A stretch of 64,000 nt of DNA from the NCBI RefSeq assembly GCF_016653295.1, contig NZ_NHSF01000074.1:1-64000 (forward strand), written 5' to 3'. The notes below the pieces were generated by a model. The model saw only the letters and a program-made list of their open reading frames with translations. It was not told the DNA's origin and did not search any database. This DNA comes from Halochromatium salexigens (lineage in GTDB: Bacteria; Pseudomonadota; Gammaproteobacteria; Chromatiales; Chromatiaceae). Positions 45,020-54,066 of this stretch are shown in pieces. Positions within the stretch are counted from its first letter, which is position 1. Every line of letters starts with the position of its first letter. The translations under genes and the position numbers were made by a program.

Positions 45020-46264
45020 TCAGTTGATCAGGTGATCGATCAGCCTGAATCCGGCCAGGTAGGTGCCCGCCGCCGAGCCCAGGGTGCTGAAGATGAAGAC
45101 CAGCAGCACGCGCGAGACCCGATTCCGCCACCAGCCGCGCAGGCTGGTGACATCGTCGCGGAGGCTGCCGAAGTCACCGACGGCGGGGCGCCGCAGCGAG
45201 AGTTCGATGGCCCCGGTGACCATGCCAGCGCCGATGGTGGGATTGAGCGAGGTCAAAGGCGCCGCGCAGAAGGCGCCCAGCACCGTGAGCGGATGCGCGC
45301 CGGCGAGCGCGGCACCCAATGCCGAGAGGCCGCCGTTGATCAGCACCCAATCGGCGACCATGTGCCAGCCGAGTTCGGCGCTGCGGGCGAAGCCATAGGC
45401 GAAGACGGTCAGGATCACCACCGCCAGGAGCCAAGGGAAGACGCGCCAGAAGCGCGACGGCGGCGGCACCCGATCGAGCGCGGCGATGATCTCGGCTGGC
45501 GCCGCCGGCTCATGCGCGAGCTGCTCCGAGAGCCCCTTCAAGTGCCCGGCGCCGACCACGGCGAGGATGCGCTGGTATCCGTGTTGCTCCGCCTCTTGCC
45601 GCAAGCGGGCCGCCATGTAGCGGTCGCGCTCGGCGATCAGCGGCGCGAACAGGCGCGCGCGATCCTGCGCGAACTCGGCGAAGGCGGTTTCGAGGATGTC
45701 CCCTTGCTTGAGCTGTTCGACCTCGTCCTCGGTGACCTGCTCGCGCGTGAGCAGCCCGACGAACAGGCCGCTGAAGAGGTTCAGGCGCTGCCAGAAGCCA
45801 AGCGCGTGCGCGGCCCGGCGCAGGGTGATGCCGATCTCGCGGTCGATCAGCAGCACCGGGACTCCACGCGCCTCGGCCAGACGCAGGGCCATGCGCTGCT
45901 CGCCCCCGGGCTCGATCCCGAACTGGTCCGCGATGCGTTGTTGATAGGCGCCCAAGGCCAGACTCGCGGCGACCATGTAGGCCCGTTTCTGACGGATGAC
46001 CGCGAACAGATCGAGGCCCGCGAGTGCGTCGGGGTTCGTCAGCGAGTCGGCGCGGCTTCGACAGAGTTCAACCGCAACGGCATCAAGCTCAAGCCCCTCG
46101 TCGCCAAGCAGTTCGGCGACCTTATCAGTGCTCGCCCGCGAGACATGGGCGGTCCCCAGCAAGGTCAGCTGCGTGGACCCGATCTGGGTGTTGCGGATCG
46201 GTTCTTCGGGCGTTTCACTGCTCACGGATACAAGGTCGGGGGCTGCAGCACATTGAAGATGCAT
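45020..46264 (-). CDS. TraB/GumN-family membrane protein
   Basis: A 414-residue protein. The N-terminal two thirds form a TraB/PrgY (pheromone-shutdown-like) domain with LGTAHVSRAS, VAVELCRSRAD, LIDREIGITLRRA and GAGHLKG, all family signatures; related EreA/TraB proteins carry a putative metal-dependent hydrolase fold. The C-terminal third has three or four membrane helices (FPWLLAVVILTVFAYGF and NPTIGAGMVTGAIEL among them). Bacterial function is uncharacterised. ATG 46264 was used; a GTG at 46225 is also plausible. It is convergent with zapD. Confidence 0.85.
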   Translation of the reverse strand: MHLQCAAAPDLVSVSSETPEEPIRNTQIGSTQLTLLGTAHVSRASTDKVAELLGDEGLELDAVAVELCRSRADSLTNPDALAGLDLFAVIRQKRAYMVAASLALGAYQQRIADQFGIEPGGEQRMALRLAEARGVPVLLIDREIGITLRRAAHALGFWQRLNLFSGLFVGLLTREQVTEDEVEQLKQGDILETAFAEFAQDRARLFAPLIAERDRYMAARLRQEAEQHGYQRILAVVGAGHLKGLSEQLAHEPAAPAEIIAALDRVPPPSRFWRVFPWLLAVVILTVFAYGFARSAELGWHMVADWVLINGGLSALGAALAGAHPLTVLGAFCAAPLTSLNPTIGAGMVTGAIELSLRRPAVGDFGSLRDDVTSLRGWWRNRVSRVLLVFIFSTLGSAAGTYLAGFRLIDHLIN

Positions 46265-46429
46265 GATATACCGGGCGTGGGCGGCCTGTCGTCATCGGTG
46301 ATCCACAGCAGCCAGACAGCCACTGGCTCGACTGGCACCAGCCCCTGGGCTTCGCCTATGATCCCCGACCTGATCCAATCCAATCGTCGTTCGATAAGTG
46401 ACTGGCTGGCTATTATGCCGAGGAGCCCC

Positions 46430-46747
46430 GTGACCGATCAGCTACTCGCTCTTCTATTGGTGTTCCTGCTTGGCTGGTTCTGGCTCGATGCCTCACGCGC
46501 GCGCGAAATGGCGGTCGGTCTCGCGCAGAGAGCCTGCCAGGAGCGGGATGTGCAACTGCTCGACCAAGCGGTTGCACTGCACCGGCTAGGGCTGCGCTGG
46601 CGCCCCCAAGGACTGCGCATTCGCCGTGTCTATCGGTTTGAGTTCAGCGAGGAAGGGATTGGGCGACGCACCGGATACCTAGTGCTGCTCGGACTCCATC
46701 TGGTCGATCTAAGCCTCGGGCTTCCCAAAGCCAGTGATGACGCTTGA
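46430..46747 (+). CDS. DUF3301 small membrane protein
   Basis: About 105 residues: one N-terminal hydrophobic helix (LLALLLVFLLGWFWLDASRA), then a cytoplasmic or periplasmic domain with AQRACQERDVQLLDQAVAL and RLRRVYRFEFS-type strands (here RIRRVYRFEFSEEG), typical of DUF3301. The function is unknown. GTG 46430 has GAGGAG just upstream with short spacing; an ATG at 46415 is also in frame. It converges on sspB. Confidence 0.8.
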   Translation: MTDQLLALLLVFLLGWFWLDASRAREMAVGLAQRACQERDVQLLDQAVALHRLGLRWRPQGLRIRRVYRFEFSEEGIGRRTGYLVLLGLHLVDLSLGLPKASDDA

Positions 46748-46809
46748 GCCAGCGGGTCGAGCCAATCGGCCCAGCTAACAGGCCCCAAGCCTTAGCTCCA
46801 GCTCCGCCG

Positions 46810-47241
46810 CTATTTGACCACGCGCAGCGCCGGTCGCTTGACCTTCTCATCCGATCCATCGGAGGAGCCTGTGCCCGCGTCGGCCTCGCCGGTCTCTTTC
46901 GCCTCATCTTCGGCGGACGCTGGGTCACTGCCGTCTTCATCGGCGAAGAGCATGCCCTGACCATTCTCGCGTGCATAGATGCCGACGACCGCAGCAATCG
47001 GCAGCTCGACCGGAAACGGACGACCGCCAAAACGGGCCGAGAAGAGGATGGCCTCGTTACCAAGCACCAGACCTTGGACGGCACTCGCGGCCACATTCAG
47101 CACGATCCGCCCGTCAGCGACATAGTCGCGCGGAACAATCACATCCGGCTGTTCCGTATCCACCAGCAGATGTGGCGTCATTTCATTATCAGCGATCCAC
47201 TCATAGAAGGCGCGGATCAAGTAGGGTCGATTCGACGTCAT
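46810..47241 (-). CDS. sspB: ClpXP adaptor SspB
   Basis: A 143-residue adaptor delivering ssrA-tagged and other substrates to ClpXP. The folded domain (about 5-105) shows RPYLIRAFYEWIADN, HLLVD and the conserved FSARFGGRP. An acidic linker follows, and the final residues RPALRVVK are the ClpX-binding XB motif. sspA is 16 bp upstream, the common sspAB pair. Confidence 0.96.
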   Translation of the reverse strand: MTSNRPYLIRAFYEWIADNEMTPHLLVDTEQPDVIVPRDYVADGRIVLNVAASAVQGLVLGNEAILFSARFGGRPFPVELPIAAVVGIYARENGQGMLFADEDGSDPASAEDEAKETGEADAGTGSSDGSDEKVKRPALRVVK

Positions 47242-47257
47242 CGGCTGCTCCGAGAGT

Positions 47258-47887
47258 CTAGGCCAGATCGGTAACCATTTCGCGCTCCGCCTCAGTCAGG
47301 CTGAGGCGGAACGATGGCCATTCAAACATACGCGCGGCATACCCGGTAACGGGACTTGCCGCTACGGGGAGTTCGAGTTCGAGGATCGGCAAGCGCCACA
47401 GCAGCGGCGCGACGCAACAATCGACGAGCGAGAACTCATCGCTCATGAAGAAGCGGTTAGCCGCAAAGATCGGTGCAACCGCCACTAGGCTCTCAACCAA
47501 TTCTTGACGTGCCTGACGCGCTGTTGCTGCATCCGCGGTGCGGATAATACGCATCCGATCGTACCAATCACGATCGATGCGATGGATGAACAAGCGAGCA
47601 TTCGCTCGCCCCACCGGGTCAACCGGGAGCAATGGCGGGTGTGGGAAACGCTCGTCCAGATACTCCATGACGATCAGGGATTCGTACAGCCTCAAGTCAC
47701 GATCGACCAGGGTCGGAACCGTGCCATAGGGATTGAAATCCATCAGCTCCGCCGGAAAAGCCCGTGCATCGACATCAACGATCTCAATGTTGATGCGCTT
47801 CTCGGCGATCACCATCCGAACGCGGTGACAATAAGGGCAGGTGGAATCAGAAAAGAGCGTCATGGTCGATCGTCTGTTGCCAGCCAC
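47258..47887 (-). CDS. sspA: Stringent starvation protein A SspA
   Basis: A 209-residue GST-fold protein that binds RNA polymerase and promotes acid tolerance and phage P1 late transcription in E. coli. The N-terminus MAGNRRSTMTLFSD, NPYGTVPTLVDRDLRLYES, YLDERFPHPPL and DEFSLVDC are family features. Unlike E. coli SspA, which lacks the redox site, this protein keeps a glutaredoxin-like CPYC (C17-C20). ATG 47887 was chosen by homology of the first ten residues. The 291-bp gap upstream contains the petABC terminator and should hold the sspAB promoter. Confidence 0.94.
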   Translation of the reverse strand: MAGNRRSTMTLFSDSTCPYCHRVRMVIAEKRINIEIVDVDARAFPAELMDFNPYGTVPTLVDRDLRLYESLIVMEYLDERFPHPPLLPVDPVGRANARLFIHRIDRDWYDRMRIIRTADAATARQARQELVESLVAVAPIFAANRFFMSDEFSLVDCCVAPLLWRLPILELELPVAASPVTGYAARMFEWPSFRLSLTEAEREMVTDLA

Positions 47888-48086
47888 TGGGCGCTATTTC
47901 CTGACGAGGAGCTTACCACCGCGCAACGGGGAACGCTGAGGTAGGCTACAAATGGTGATGGGAAGATCCCAAGGACAGGGGCCCACTCTCCCCGGAGCCT
48001 GGCACCAATACGGAAGCATACACCGAATTCCGTCTCTCGGGGTCAACAGGAAGCCCGCTCGACGCCCTTCAGCCCGATCCCAACGC

Positions 48087-48120
48087 AAAAGCGGTCGGCA
48101 ACGTTTAGCTGCCGACCGCT
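48087..48120 (-). terminator. Rho-independent terminator of petABC
   Basis: An 11-bp perfect stem, AGCGGTCGGCA (48090-48100) with TGCCGACCGCT (48110-48120), and a nine-base loop, read on the minus strand, is followed by TTTT at about 48089-48087. It lies 59 bp beyond the petC stop and should end the petABC transcript; read on the plus strand it has no T-tract. Confidence 0.85.
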
Positions 48121-48178
48121 AATCTTGGCCCAATACTAACAGTCGGCAGGGAGATGAATCCTGCCGACACTGTGCCGG

Positions 48179-48916
48179 TCAGTGGATATCCTTCCAGAAC
48201 TCGCGCTTCATATAGAAGGCTAGGATGAACATCAGACCCAGGAACAGGAGCACATAGAGCCCGAGCTGGCGACGCTCGAGCTTATAGGGCTCGCCGACAT
48301 AGGTCAGAAAGTTGGTCAGATCCCGAACCATCACATCGTACTCGGTCGGGGTCAGCTGGCCGGGCTCGACCAGTTTCACGTCGATCACATGCCCGCCGTC
48401 TTCCTCGCCATGACCACCCGCATAAACCGGTGCCTGAACGCCCTGTAGATGGGCGAACGGATGCGGCATGCCAACATCCGGGAAGACCAGATTGTTGACC
48501 CCGTAGGGACGGCTGTCATCGACGTAGTAGGACTTCAGGTAGCTGTAGACCCAATCCGGCGAGCGCCAACGGGTGACGAGCGTCAGATCCGGGATCTCGG
48601 TGCCGAACCAGGCCTCGCCATCGGCGGGCTTGAGCGCAGTGGTCATCATATCGGTCGGCGCGGCATCGCCGAACAGCAGATTCTCGCGCAGTTCGTCCTC
48701 GGGGATACCCAGATCCTGGGCCATGCGCTTATAGCGCATGTACTTCAGCGAATGACAGCCCTGACAGTAATTGACATAGTACTTGGCGCCACGCTGCAGG
48801 GAGGCCTGATCCTTGAGATCAATATTGGCATCCTCGAGCTTTGGGCCATGACCGCCAGCGGCCATCACCGCCAACGGGGTCAACAAGAGGGCGAGTGCAA
48901 GGATTGCGTGTTTCAT
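48179..48916 (-). CDS. petC: Cytochrome c1 of the bc1 complex
   Basis: A 245-residue cytochrome with a signal peptide (about 4-20, cut after AMA), the heme-binding CQGCH (51-55), the heme axial Met in VGMPHPF, and one C-terminal membrane anchor (QLGLYVLLFLGLMFILAFYM). Electrons pass from the Rieske protein to soluble cytochrome or HiPIP. A His/Gly-rich insert (AGGHGEEDGGHVID) is a local oddity. Its ATG overlaps the petB stop by four bases. Confidence 0.96.
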   Translation of the reverse strand: MKHAILALALLLTPLAVMAAGGHGPKLEDANIDLKDQASLQRGAKYYVNYCQGCHSLKYMRYKRMAQDLGIPEDELRENLLFGDAAPTDMMTTALKPADGEAWFGTEIPDLTLVTRWRSPDWVYSYLKSYYVDDSRPYGVNNLVFPDVGMPHPFAHLQGVQAPVYAGGHGEEDGGHVIDVKLVEPGQLTPTEYDVMVRDLTNFLTYVGEPYKLERRQLGLYVLLFLGLMFILAFYMKREFWKDIH

Positions 48917-50172
48917 GACGTCACCCTCTCCGGAACTGGCTTCGTCTTTTCAAGCTTGGTGTAGATCGGCATCAACAGGAAGAAGGCGAAGTACACCACG
49001 GTGAAGATCTGCGCAAGCAGGGTGTAGAGATCGGTGGAGGGCATCAGTCCAAGATAGGCCAGCACCACGAACGAGACGGCGAAGGCACCCAGGAAGAAAC
49101 GCGAGAGCACACCCTTGTAGCGCATCGAGCGCACCGGGCTGCGATCGAGCCAGGGCAGCAAGAACATGATCAGGATCGCACCGAACATCACCACCACGCC
49201 CGGGAACTGCGAGCCCCCGATCGGCGGCACAGCGCGCAACATCGCGTAATAAGGCGTGAAGTACCACACCGGCGCGATATGCTCGGGCGTCTTCAGCGGA
49301 TCGGCCGGCTGGAAGTTCGGCGCTTCGAGGAACAGTCCGCCGAGGTCTGGAGCATAGAACACGACCGCCGAGAAGATCGCCAGGAAGATGATGAGGCCGG
49401 TGATGTCCTTGACCGTGTAGTACGGATGGAACGGGATGCCATCGGCAGGCTGATTCGGATCCCACTGGTTACCCTTCGGCCCCTTCTTGATCTCGATGCC
49501 ATCCGGATTGGTCGACCCCACCCGATGCAGGGCGACGATGTGGACGAACACCAGCCCCACGAGCAGGAACGGAATCACGAAGTGGAAGGCGAAGAACCGG
49601 TTGAGCGTGACGTCGGAGATGACGTAGTCACCACGCACCCAGGTCGAGAGATCGGCACCCACCTCGGGCACGGCGGCGAAGAGGTTGACGATGACCTGCG
49701 CGCCCCAGTACGACATCTGTCCCCAAGGCAGCAGATAGCCGAAGAAGGCGGTCGCCATCATCGCCAGATAGATCACCACGCCGATGATCCAGAGCAGCTC
49801 GCGCGGATTCTTGTACGAGCCCCACATCAACCCGCGGAACATGTGCAGGTAGACGAGGATGAAGAAGAACGAGGCGCCGGTGGAGTGGATATAGCGCAGC
49901 AGCCAACCCCAGTTGACATCGCGCATGATGTACTCGACCGAGGCGAAGGCCTCAGCAGCCGATGGCTTATAGGCCATCGCCAACCACAGACCACTGACGA
50001 TCTGGATGATCAGCACCACTAGGGCCAGCGAGCCGAAAATCGACCAGAGCCCCATGTTTTTCGGTGCATAGTACTCGGCCAGATGCGCATTCCAGACATG
50101 CATCACCGGAAAACGCTTATCCAGCCAACCGAGAAACCCTCTCGGCGCTGTTTCTACCGTCTCAACGCTCAT
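48913..50172 (-). CDS. petB: Cytochrome b of the bc1 complex
   Basis: A 419-residue membrane protein with eight predicted helices and the two heme-ligating His pairs (HSTGASFFFILVYLHMFRG for helix B, FAFHFVIPFLLVGLVFVHI for helix D). It oxidises quinol at Qo and reduces quinone at Qi. The Qo-site PEWY signature is replaced by PVWY (301-304), so the conserved Glu is missing, a variant known in some beta- and gammaproteobacteria. TGATG overlap with petA indicates tight coupling. Confidence 0.96.
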   Translation of the reverse strand: MSVETVETAPRGFLGWLDKRFPVMHVWNAHLAEYYAPKNMGLWSIFGSLALVVLIIQIVSGLWLAMAYKPSAAEAFASVEYIMRDVNWGWLLRYIHSTGASFFFILVYLHMFRGLMWGSYKNPRELLWIIGVVIYLAMMATAFFGYLLPWGQMSYWGAQVIVNLFAAVPEVGADLSTWVRGDYVISDVTLNRFFAFHFVIPFLLVGLVFVHIVALHRVGSTNPDGIEIKKGPKGNQWDPNQPADGIPFHPYYTVKDITGLIIFLAIFSAVVFYAPDLGGLFLEAPNFQPADPLKTPEHIAPVWYFTPYYAMLRAVPPIGGSQFPGVVVMFGAILIMFLLPWLDRSPVRSMRYKGVLSRFFLGAFAVSFVVLAYLGLMPSTDLYTLLAQIFTVVYFAFFLLMPIYTKLEKTKPVPERVTS

Positions 50173-50771
50173 CAGGCGGCTCCTTCTTCATCCTCACCGA
50201 TGAGGATGGTGGATTCGTTCAAATACGTATGTTTCGGGATGACGAGATTCGTCGGTGCCGGAACCCCCTTGTAGACTCGACCCGCCAGGTCGAACTTCGA
50301 CCCGTGGCAAGGGCAGAACCATCCACCCTTCCAGTCAGGACCGAGATCATCCGGCGCCACCTCGGGGCGATAGGTCGGCGAGCAGCCCAGGTGGGTGCAG
50401 ATGCCGATCGCCACGAAATAGCGTGGATTGATGGCGCGCTCCGGATTCTGGCAGTACTCGGGCTGCTGCGTGGCCACCTCCGAGCCCGGATCGACCAATT
50501 TGGGTTCCAGTGTTGGCAGCGACTCGAGCATTTCGTCGGTGCGATGCACCACCCAGATTGGCTGCCCGCGGAACTTCACGCGCAGCAGCGCGCCGGGTTC
50601 CAGCTTACTCACGTTGGCCTCGACCGGAGCGCCGGCGGCTCGCGCCCTTGCGCTCGGATTCATGGAGGCGATGAAAGGGACGGCCACAAAGCCGACGCCG
50701 ACAGCACCGACTGCGCTCGTTGCGGCGATGAGGATGCGCCTGCGACCCTTATCCGTGCCTTGTTCGTTCAT
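50172..50771 (-). CDS. petA: Rieske iron-sulfur protein of the bc1 complex
   Basis: A 199-residue protein with a twin-arginine type N-terminus (KGRRRILIAATSAVG) and an uncleaved anchor helix. The [2Fe-2S] ligands sit in CTHLGC and CPCHGS, the disulfide Cys being in the same two loops. The family GRVYKGVPAPTNL segment follows. It is the first gene of petABC, and the protein carries electrons from quinol to cytochrome c1. Confidence 0.97.
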   Translation of the reverse strand: MNEQGTDKGRRRILIAATSAVGAVGVGFVAVPFIASMNPSARARAAGAPVEANVSKLEPGALLRVKFRGQPIWVVHRTDEMLESLPTLEPKLVDPGSEVATQQPEYCQNPERAINPRYFVAIGICTHLGCSPTYRPEVAPDDLGPDWKGGWFCPCHGSKFDLAGRVYKGVPAPTNLVIPKHTYLNESTILIGEDEEGAA

Positions 50772-50884
50772 GCGTTTGTCGACCCCTCGCTAGGCTCGAT
50801 GAACGACCTCCCGCGAGACGAGACGGTCGAACACTCTGATGATGAAAATAAGAATATCGCTAAGCTTTGCATAACCGACCGCAC

Positions 50885-50914
50885 ATTCTCCATGAAGCGG
50901 CCAACCCAGGTCAA
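50885..50914 (-). promoter_or_regulatory. Candidate petABC promoter
   Basis: On the minus strand TTGACC (50914-50909, five of six), an 18-bp spacer and GAGAAT (50890-50885, four of six) lie about 115 bp before the petA start, downstream of the nif3-like gene's terminator. The match is moderate and position is the main support. Confidence 0.35.
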
Positions 50915-51003
50915 GAAAGCCCCCGACTGATCAGGGTTTTACAACGCCTATAACCAAGTTCGCATTAGAGCCGAGTGCTCGGCGATGAACCACGACAAAG
51001 GTC

Positions 51004-51037
51004 AAAAAACCAGCGCTTAGCATGGGTTTGTCGCTGG
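51004..51037 (-). terminator. Candidate terminator of the Nif3-family gene
   Basis: CCAGCG (51010-51015) can pair with CGCTGG (51032-51037), a six-pair stem with a 16-base loop, followed on the minus strand by six T residues (51009-51004). The large loop makes it weaker than the petABC one. It separates the nif3-like gene from petABC. Confidence 0.5.
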
Positions 51038-51067
51038 ATCTTAAGACATGCTCGGGCATTATGACCG

Positions 51068-51820
51068 TTAGACAGGGTTCTCGACCTCGATATACTGGTG
51101 TTCAAGGCCGAAATGAGCGGCTAGGTGCGTACCTAGGGCCTGAACCCCATAGCGCTCGGTCGCGTGATGACCGGCGGCAAGGTAGTCGATGCCCAACTCG
51201 CGGGCGAGATGCACGGTCTGCTCCGATATCTCACCGCTGAGGTAACAATCGACCCCCAACTCTGCGGCTCGCTCGATCGCGGCCTGCGCAGCGCCGGTAC
51301 ACCAGGCGAGACGCCTCAGGGGACGGTTGACCACGGTGACGTGCAAAGGTTCGCGTCCCAGAGCACGCGTGACGCGCTCGGCAAACGCCACGCCTGGTAG
51401 CGGTTCAGCAAGATTGCCACACCAAAGGAGATCGTCCACGCCGGCACTCGGACGCGCATCCAGCAGCCCGAGCAGGTCCGCCAGTTGGCGATTATTGCCG
51501 AATTCTGGATGCGCATCCAAGGGCAGATGATAGGCAAACAGGCTCAGCCCAGCGCGCATCAGCGCTCTGAACCTGCGCCCTTTGAGCCCAGTCAACGCGG
51601 CGGCCTCGGACTTCCAGAAAAACCCGTGATGCACTAGGAGCGCGTCAGCCTCGGCCTCAATCGCTGCATCGATCAAGCGCTGACTCGCGGTCACCCCCGT
51701 CACCAGACGGCGCAGCGGGCGGTCGCCTTCAATCTGCAACCCATTAGGGCAATAGTCGGTAAAACGCTCGACACCCAGGAGAAGGTTGCAGTAGTCAGCG
51801 AGTTCGACGGCGGAGGTCAT
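51068..51820 (-). CDS. Nif3/YbgI-family dinuclear metal-binding protein
   Basis: A 250-residue member of the NIF3 family, which forms hexamers with a dinuclear metal centre. Metal-ligand segments: LLVHHGFFWKS, AYHLPLDAHPEFGNN and the C-terminal GHHATERYG. GTP cyclohydrolase-like activity was proposed for relatives but the role is not settled. It follows the BatD gene by 135 bp and precedes petABC. Confidence 0.9.
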   Translation of the reverse strand: MTSAVELADYCNLLLGVERFTDYCPNGLQIEGDRPLRRLVTGVTASQRLIDAAIEAEADALLVHHGFFWKSEAAALTGLKGRRFRALMRAGLSLFAYHLPLDAHPEFGNNRQLADLLGLLDARPSAGVDDLLWCGNLAEPLPGVAFAERVTRALGREPLHVTVVNRPLRRLAWCTGAAQAAIERAAELGVDCYLSGEISEQTVHLARELGIDYLAAGHHATERYGVQALGTHLAAHFGLEHQYIEVENPV

Positions 51821-51955
51821 TCAGGTCACCCAAGGCCTCGGATAAAAGGGATACAACGCGGCCAGCGCTCGCTCATGCCATGACCTATTTACCATACCAC
51901 ACTCATCCTTCTCGGCTTCATGACCGCAGCCGCCGTCCATCGCTCTCATCGAGGC

Positions 51956-54061
51956 TTAGCGCGGATAGAGGGGTGCAAGCGGCTCGTCAGAGGTGCGAGC
52001 AGACGCCGACTGAGCCCCCAAGCCATCCTTGACCGCCAGCCACAACGCCTCGCCTTGCCAATCAGCCTGACCATCAGGATCACCGTAAAGGCGACGCTCT
52101 AACGCTCTAATCGCCGATCCGCCTCGCTCGGCGCGCTCCGCCAAGGCGCGTAGGCCGCTCGGTGGCGCATCCGGCCAGATCTGGGCAGCCCAAGCGAGCA
52201 ATGCCGTTGCGGCCGCCTTCGGATCATTGCGCTCGCAGGCACTCTGCACGGCAACGCGCGAGTGTCGTGCCTGATTCGACGCACTGCTGCGCGCCCCGCC
52301 CTGCACCGCCGACGCTGGCGTCGCCGGCCGAGACAGCCAGCGCCCATTCAGCCAGCGCCCGTGCAGCCAACGCCGATGCCGCCAGAGCAAGCCGACGCCG
52401 AGTGCAATCAGCGCAATGAACAGCAGCCCCCAGAGCCTTTTGAGCATCCAGAAACCAGTGTCCGTATCGACACCCGATCCAGCATCCGACTCAGCACCCG
52501 CACCATCGCCCTCGCCGGCCCCAGCAGCCCCCATGTCAGCCTGACCCGAGCCCTCAGCAGACTGTGCTTGTGCGTCAGCCTGTGCCTCGTCCACTCCAGT
52601 GCCCCCGCCGACCTCTTCCGCCCCCTCAAGCACTTCAGCATCGGCAACCGAGCCGGTCACGGTCAACGCCAGCGCTGGCACTGTGGCAGTGCGTTCTTCG
52701 CCCGTCTCGGTCTGCCACCAGGGCACCTCGATGCGCGGCAACTCGATCTCTCCCGCGCGCGTCGGGATCAGCGTCCACTGCTGGCGGCTGAGGCCGATCA
52801 GGGTCTCGCCGTCACTGCGTGTCTCGGTCTGGGTCTGGCCCGGATAGACCCGCAAGCCGTCCGGCGTCGGGATCTCGATCTCTGGGATCTGATTCCCGGC
52901 CAACCCCTTGGCAATCACGGTCAGGGTCCGGGTCGCCGGCTCGCCGAGCACGAGTTGCGGCGTCTTGCCATCCTCGGCGCCCTGCCAGGCGTCTTGGATC
53001 TCGAGTGCCGTCGCGGGCAGCCAGTGCTCACCGCTGAAGTCTTTGGCGCGGGCCGCGACCTCGAGCACCAGCGCGCCGCTCTGCGCGCGCGCCGGCTCGC
53101 CGCGTTCGAAGAGCGAGCCGCTGGGCCCAAACCGCAGGCCACCAGGCATGCGCTCGAACAGCGGATCAGCGAACAGGTTCGGCAGACCGTCTCTCGCGAG
53201 CGACCCCGGCGATCGTCGCGCGCGCTCGGTCTCGAGTTCGGCCTCGAAGATGATCGGCGGGAGACGCAGTGTCCCGCTGCGCTCCGGGCTCAAGCTGTAG
53301 CGGCGCTCGATGACCCGATACTGCTGACCCTCGCGCGTGACCAAGTGGCCTCGATCGCGACCGATCTGCGTCAGCACGGCGTCCTCGAGCGTTGGCATCT
53401 CGATCGCGTAATCGAGCAGCGGCCGCGCGCTGTAAGCACGCACCACCAGCGGCACCTGCTGCTGGACCACGAGGCTATCCGACGGGGACTCACCCGGCGA
53501 GGGCTGTTCTGCCCACCCGCCATTAGCGCCCAACTCGACCTCGAGCCAGACCTCATCGCCGGGCGCGCCCAACCCACCCTCGGGCACCGCATCGACCTGC
53601 ACGCTCAGCGGCTCGGTGGCCACCGAGCCGACCTGGATCGAGGGAATCTCCAACTGGCCTACCCGTTTCGGCAGCAGCGTGATCCGCCAACTGAGCCTGT
53701 CCGAGCGCCGACCATTGACGATCTGGGTCTGCTGGGACGTATTGATGCCCGCGACCTCGAAATCCTCGTCCAAGGGGGCGAGATCGGGGCCCTCGCCCGA
53801 CACGCGTCCCATGACGCCACCAGCAGCGCCGCCAGCGACCTCGATCGTCAACAGCACCCGCTCGCCTTCGTAGACCTGGGTCTGGTCGAGCGAAGCACGC
53901 ACCTCGGCGGCCAGGCTCGATCCCGGCAGCAGCACCAGCAGAGCGAGACACACGAACAGGCACCCGCCACGTCTCGCGAGGGACGCTAGTGGCGCGAGTA
54001 CCGCTATGGGCGCGACAGCGGCAACGGTGCGCTCATGTCGAGAGACGAAAGCAAAGGTCAT
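51956..54061 (-). CDS. BatD-like aerotolerance protein
   Basis: A 701-residue secreted or membrane-bound protein. A signal peptide (about 30-48, ending LAA) precedes BatD beta-sandwich repeats: an Oxygen_tolerance-type domain with VYEGERVLLTIEV, a second with PGDEVWLEVELG, and IEVPWWQTETGEE later. A single C-terminal membrane helix (LWGLLFIALIALGVGLLW) follows an Ala/Glu/Gly linker, and the end is cytoplasmic. BatD proteins are part of Bat operons associated with aerotolerance, mechanism unknown. ATG 54061 is preferred over a TTG start at 54073; it overlaps the upstream gene's end closely. Confidence 0.88.
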   Translation of the reverse strand: MTFAFVSRHERTVAAVAPIAVLAPLASLARRGGCLFVCLALLVLLPGSSLAAEVRASLDQTQVYEGERVLLTIEVAGGAAGGVMGRVSGEGPDLAPLDEDFEVAGINTSQQTQIVNGRRSDRLSWRITLLPKRVGQLEIPSIQVGSVATEPLSVQVDAVPEGGLGAPGDEVWLEVELGANGGWAEQPSPGESPSDSLVVQQQVPLVVRAYSARPLLDYAIEMPTLEDAVLTQIGRDRGHLVTREGQQYRVIERRYSLSPERSGTLRLPPIIFEAELETERARRSPGSLARDGLPNLFADPLFERMPGGLRFGPSGSLFERGEPARAQSGALVLEVAARAKDFSGEHWLPATALEIQDAWQGAEDGKTPQLVLGEPATRTLTVIAKGLAGNQIPEIEIPTPDGLRVYPGQTQTETRSDGETLIGLSRQQWTLIPTRAGEIELPRIEVPWWQTETGEERTATVPALALTVTGSVADAEVLEGAEEVGGGTGVDEAQADAQAQSAEGSGQADMGAAGAGEGDGAGAESDAGSGVDTDTGFWMLKRLWGLLFIALIALGVGLLWRHRRWLHGRWLNGRWLSRPATPASAVQGGARSSASNQARHSRVAVQSACERNDPKAAATALLAWAAQIWPDAPPSGLRALAERAERGGSAIRALERRLYGDPDGQADWQGEALWLAVKDGLGAQSASARTSDEPLAPLYPR

Positions 54062-54066
54062 CGCAT

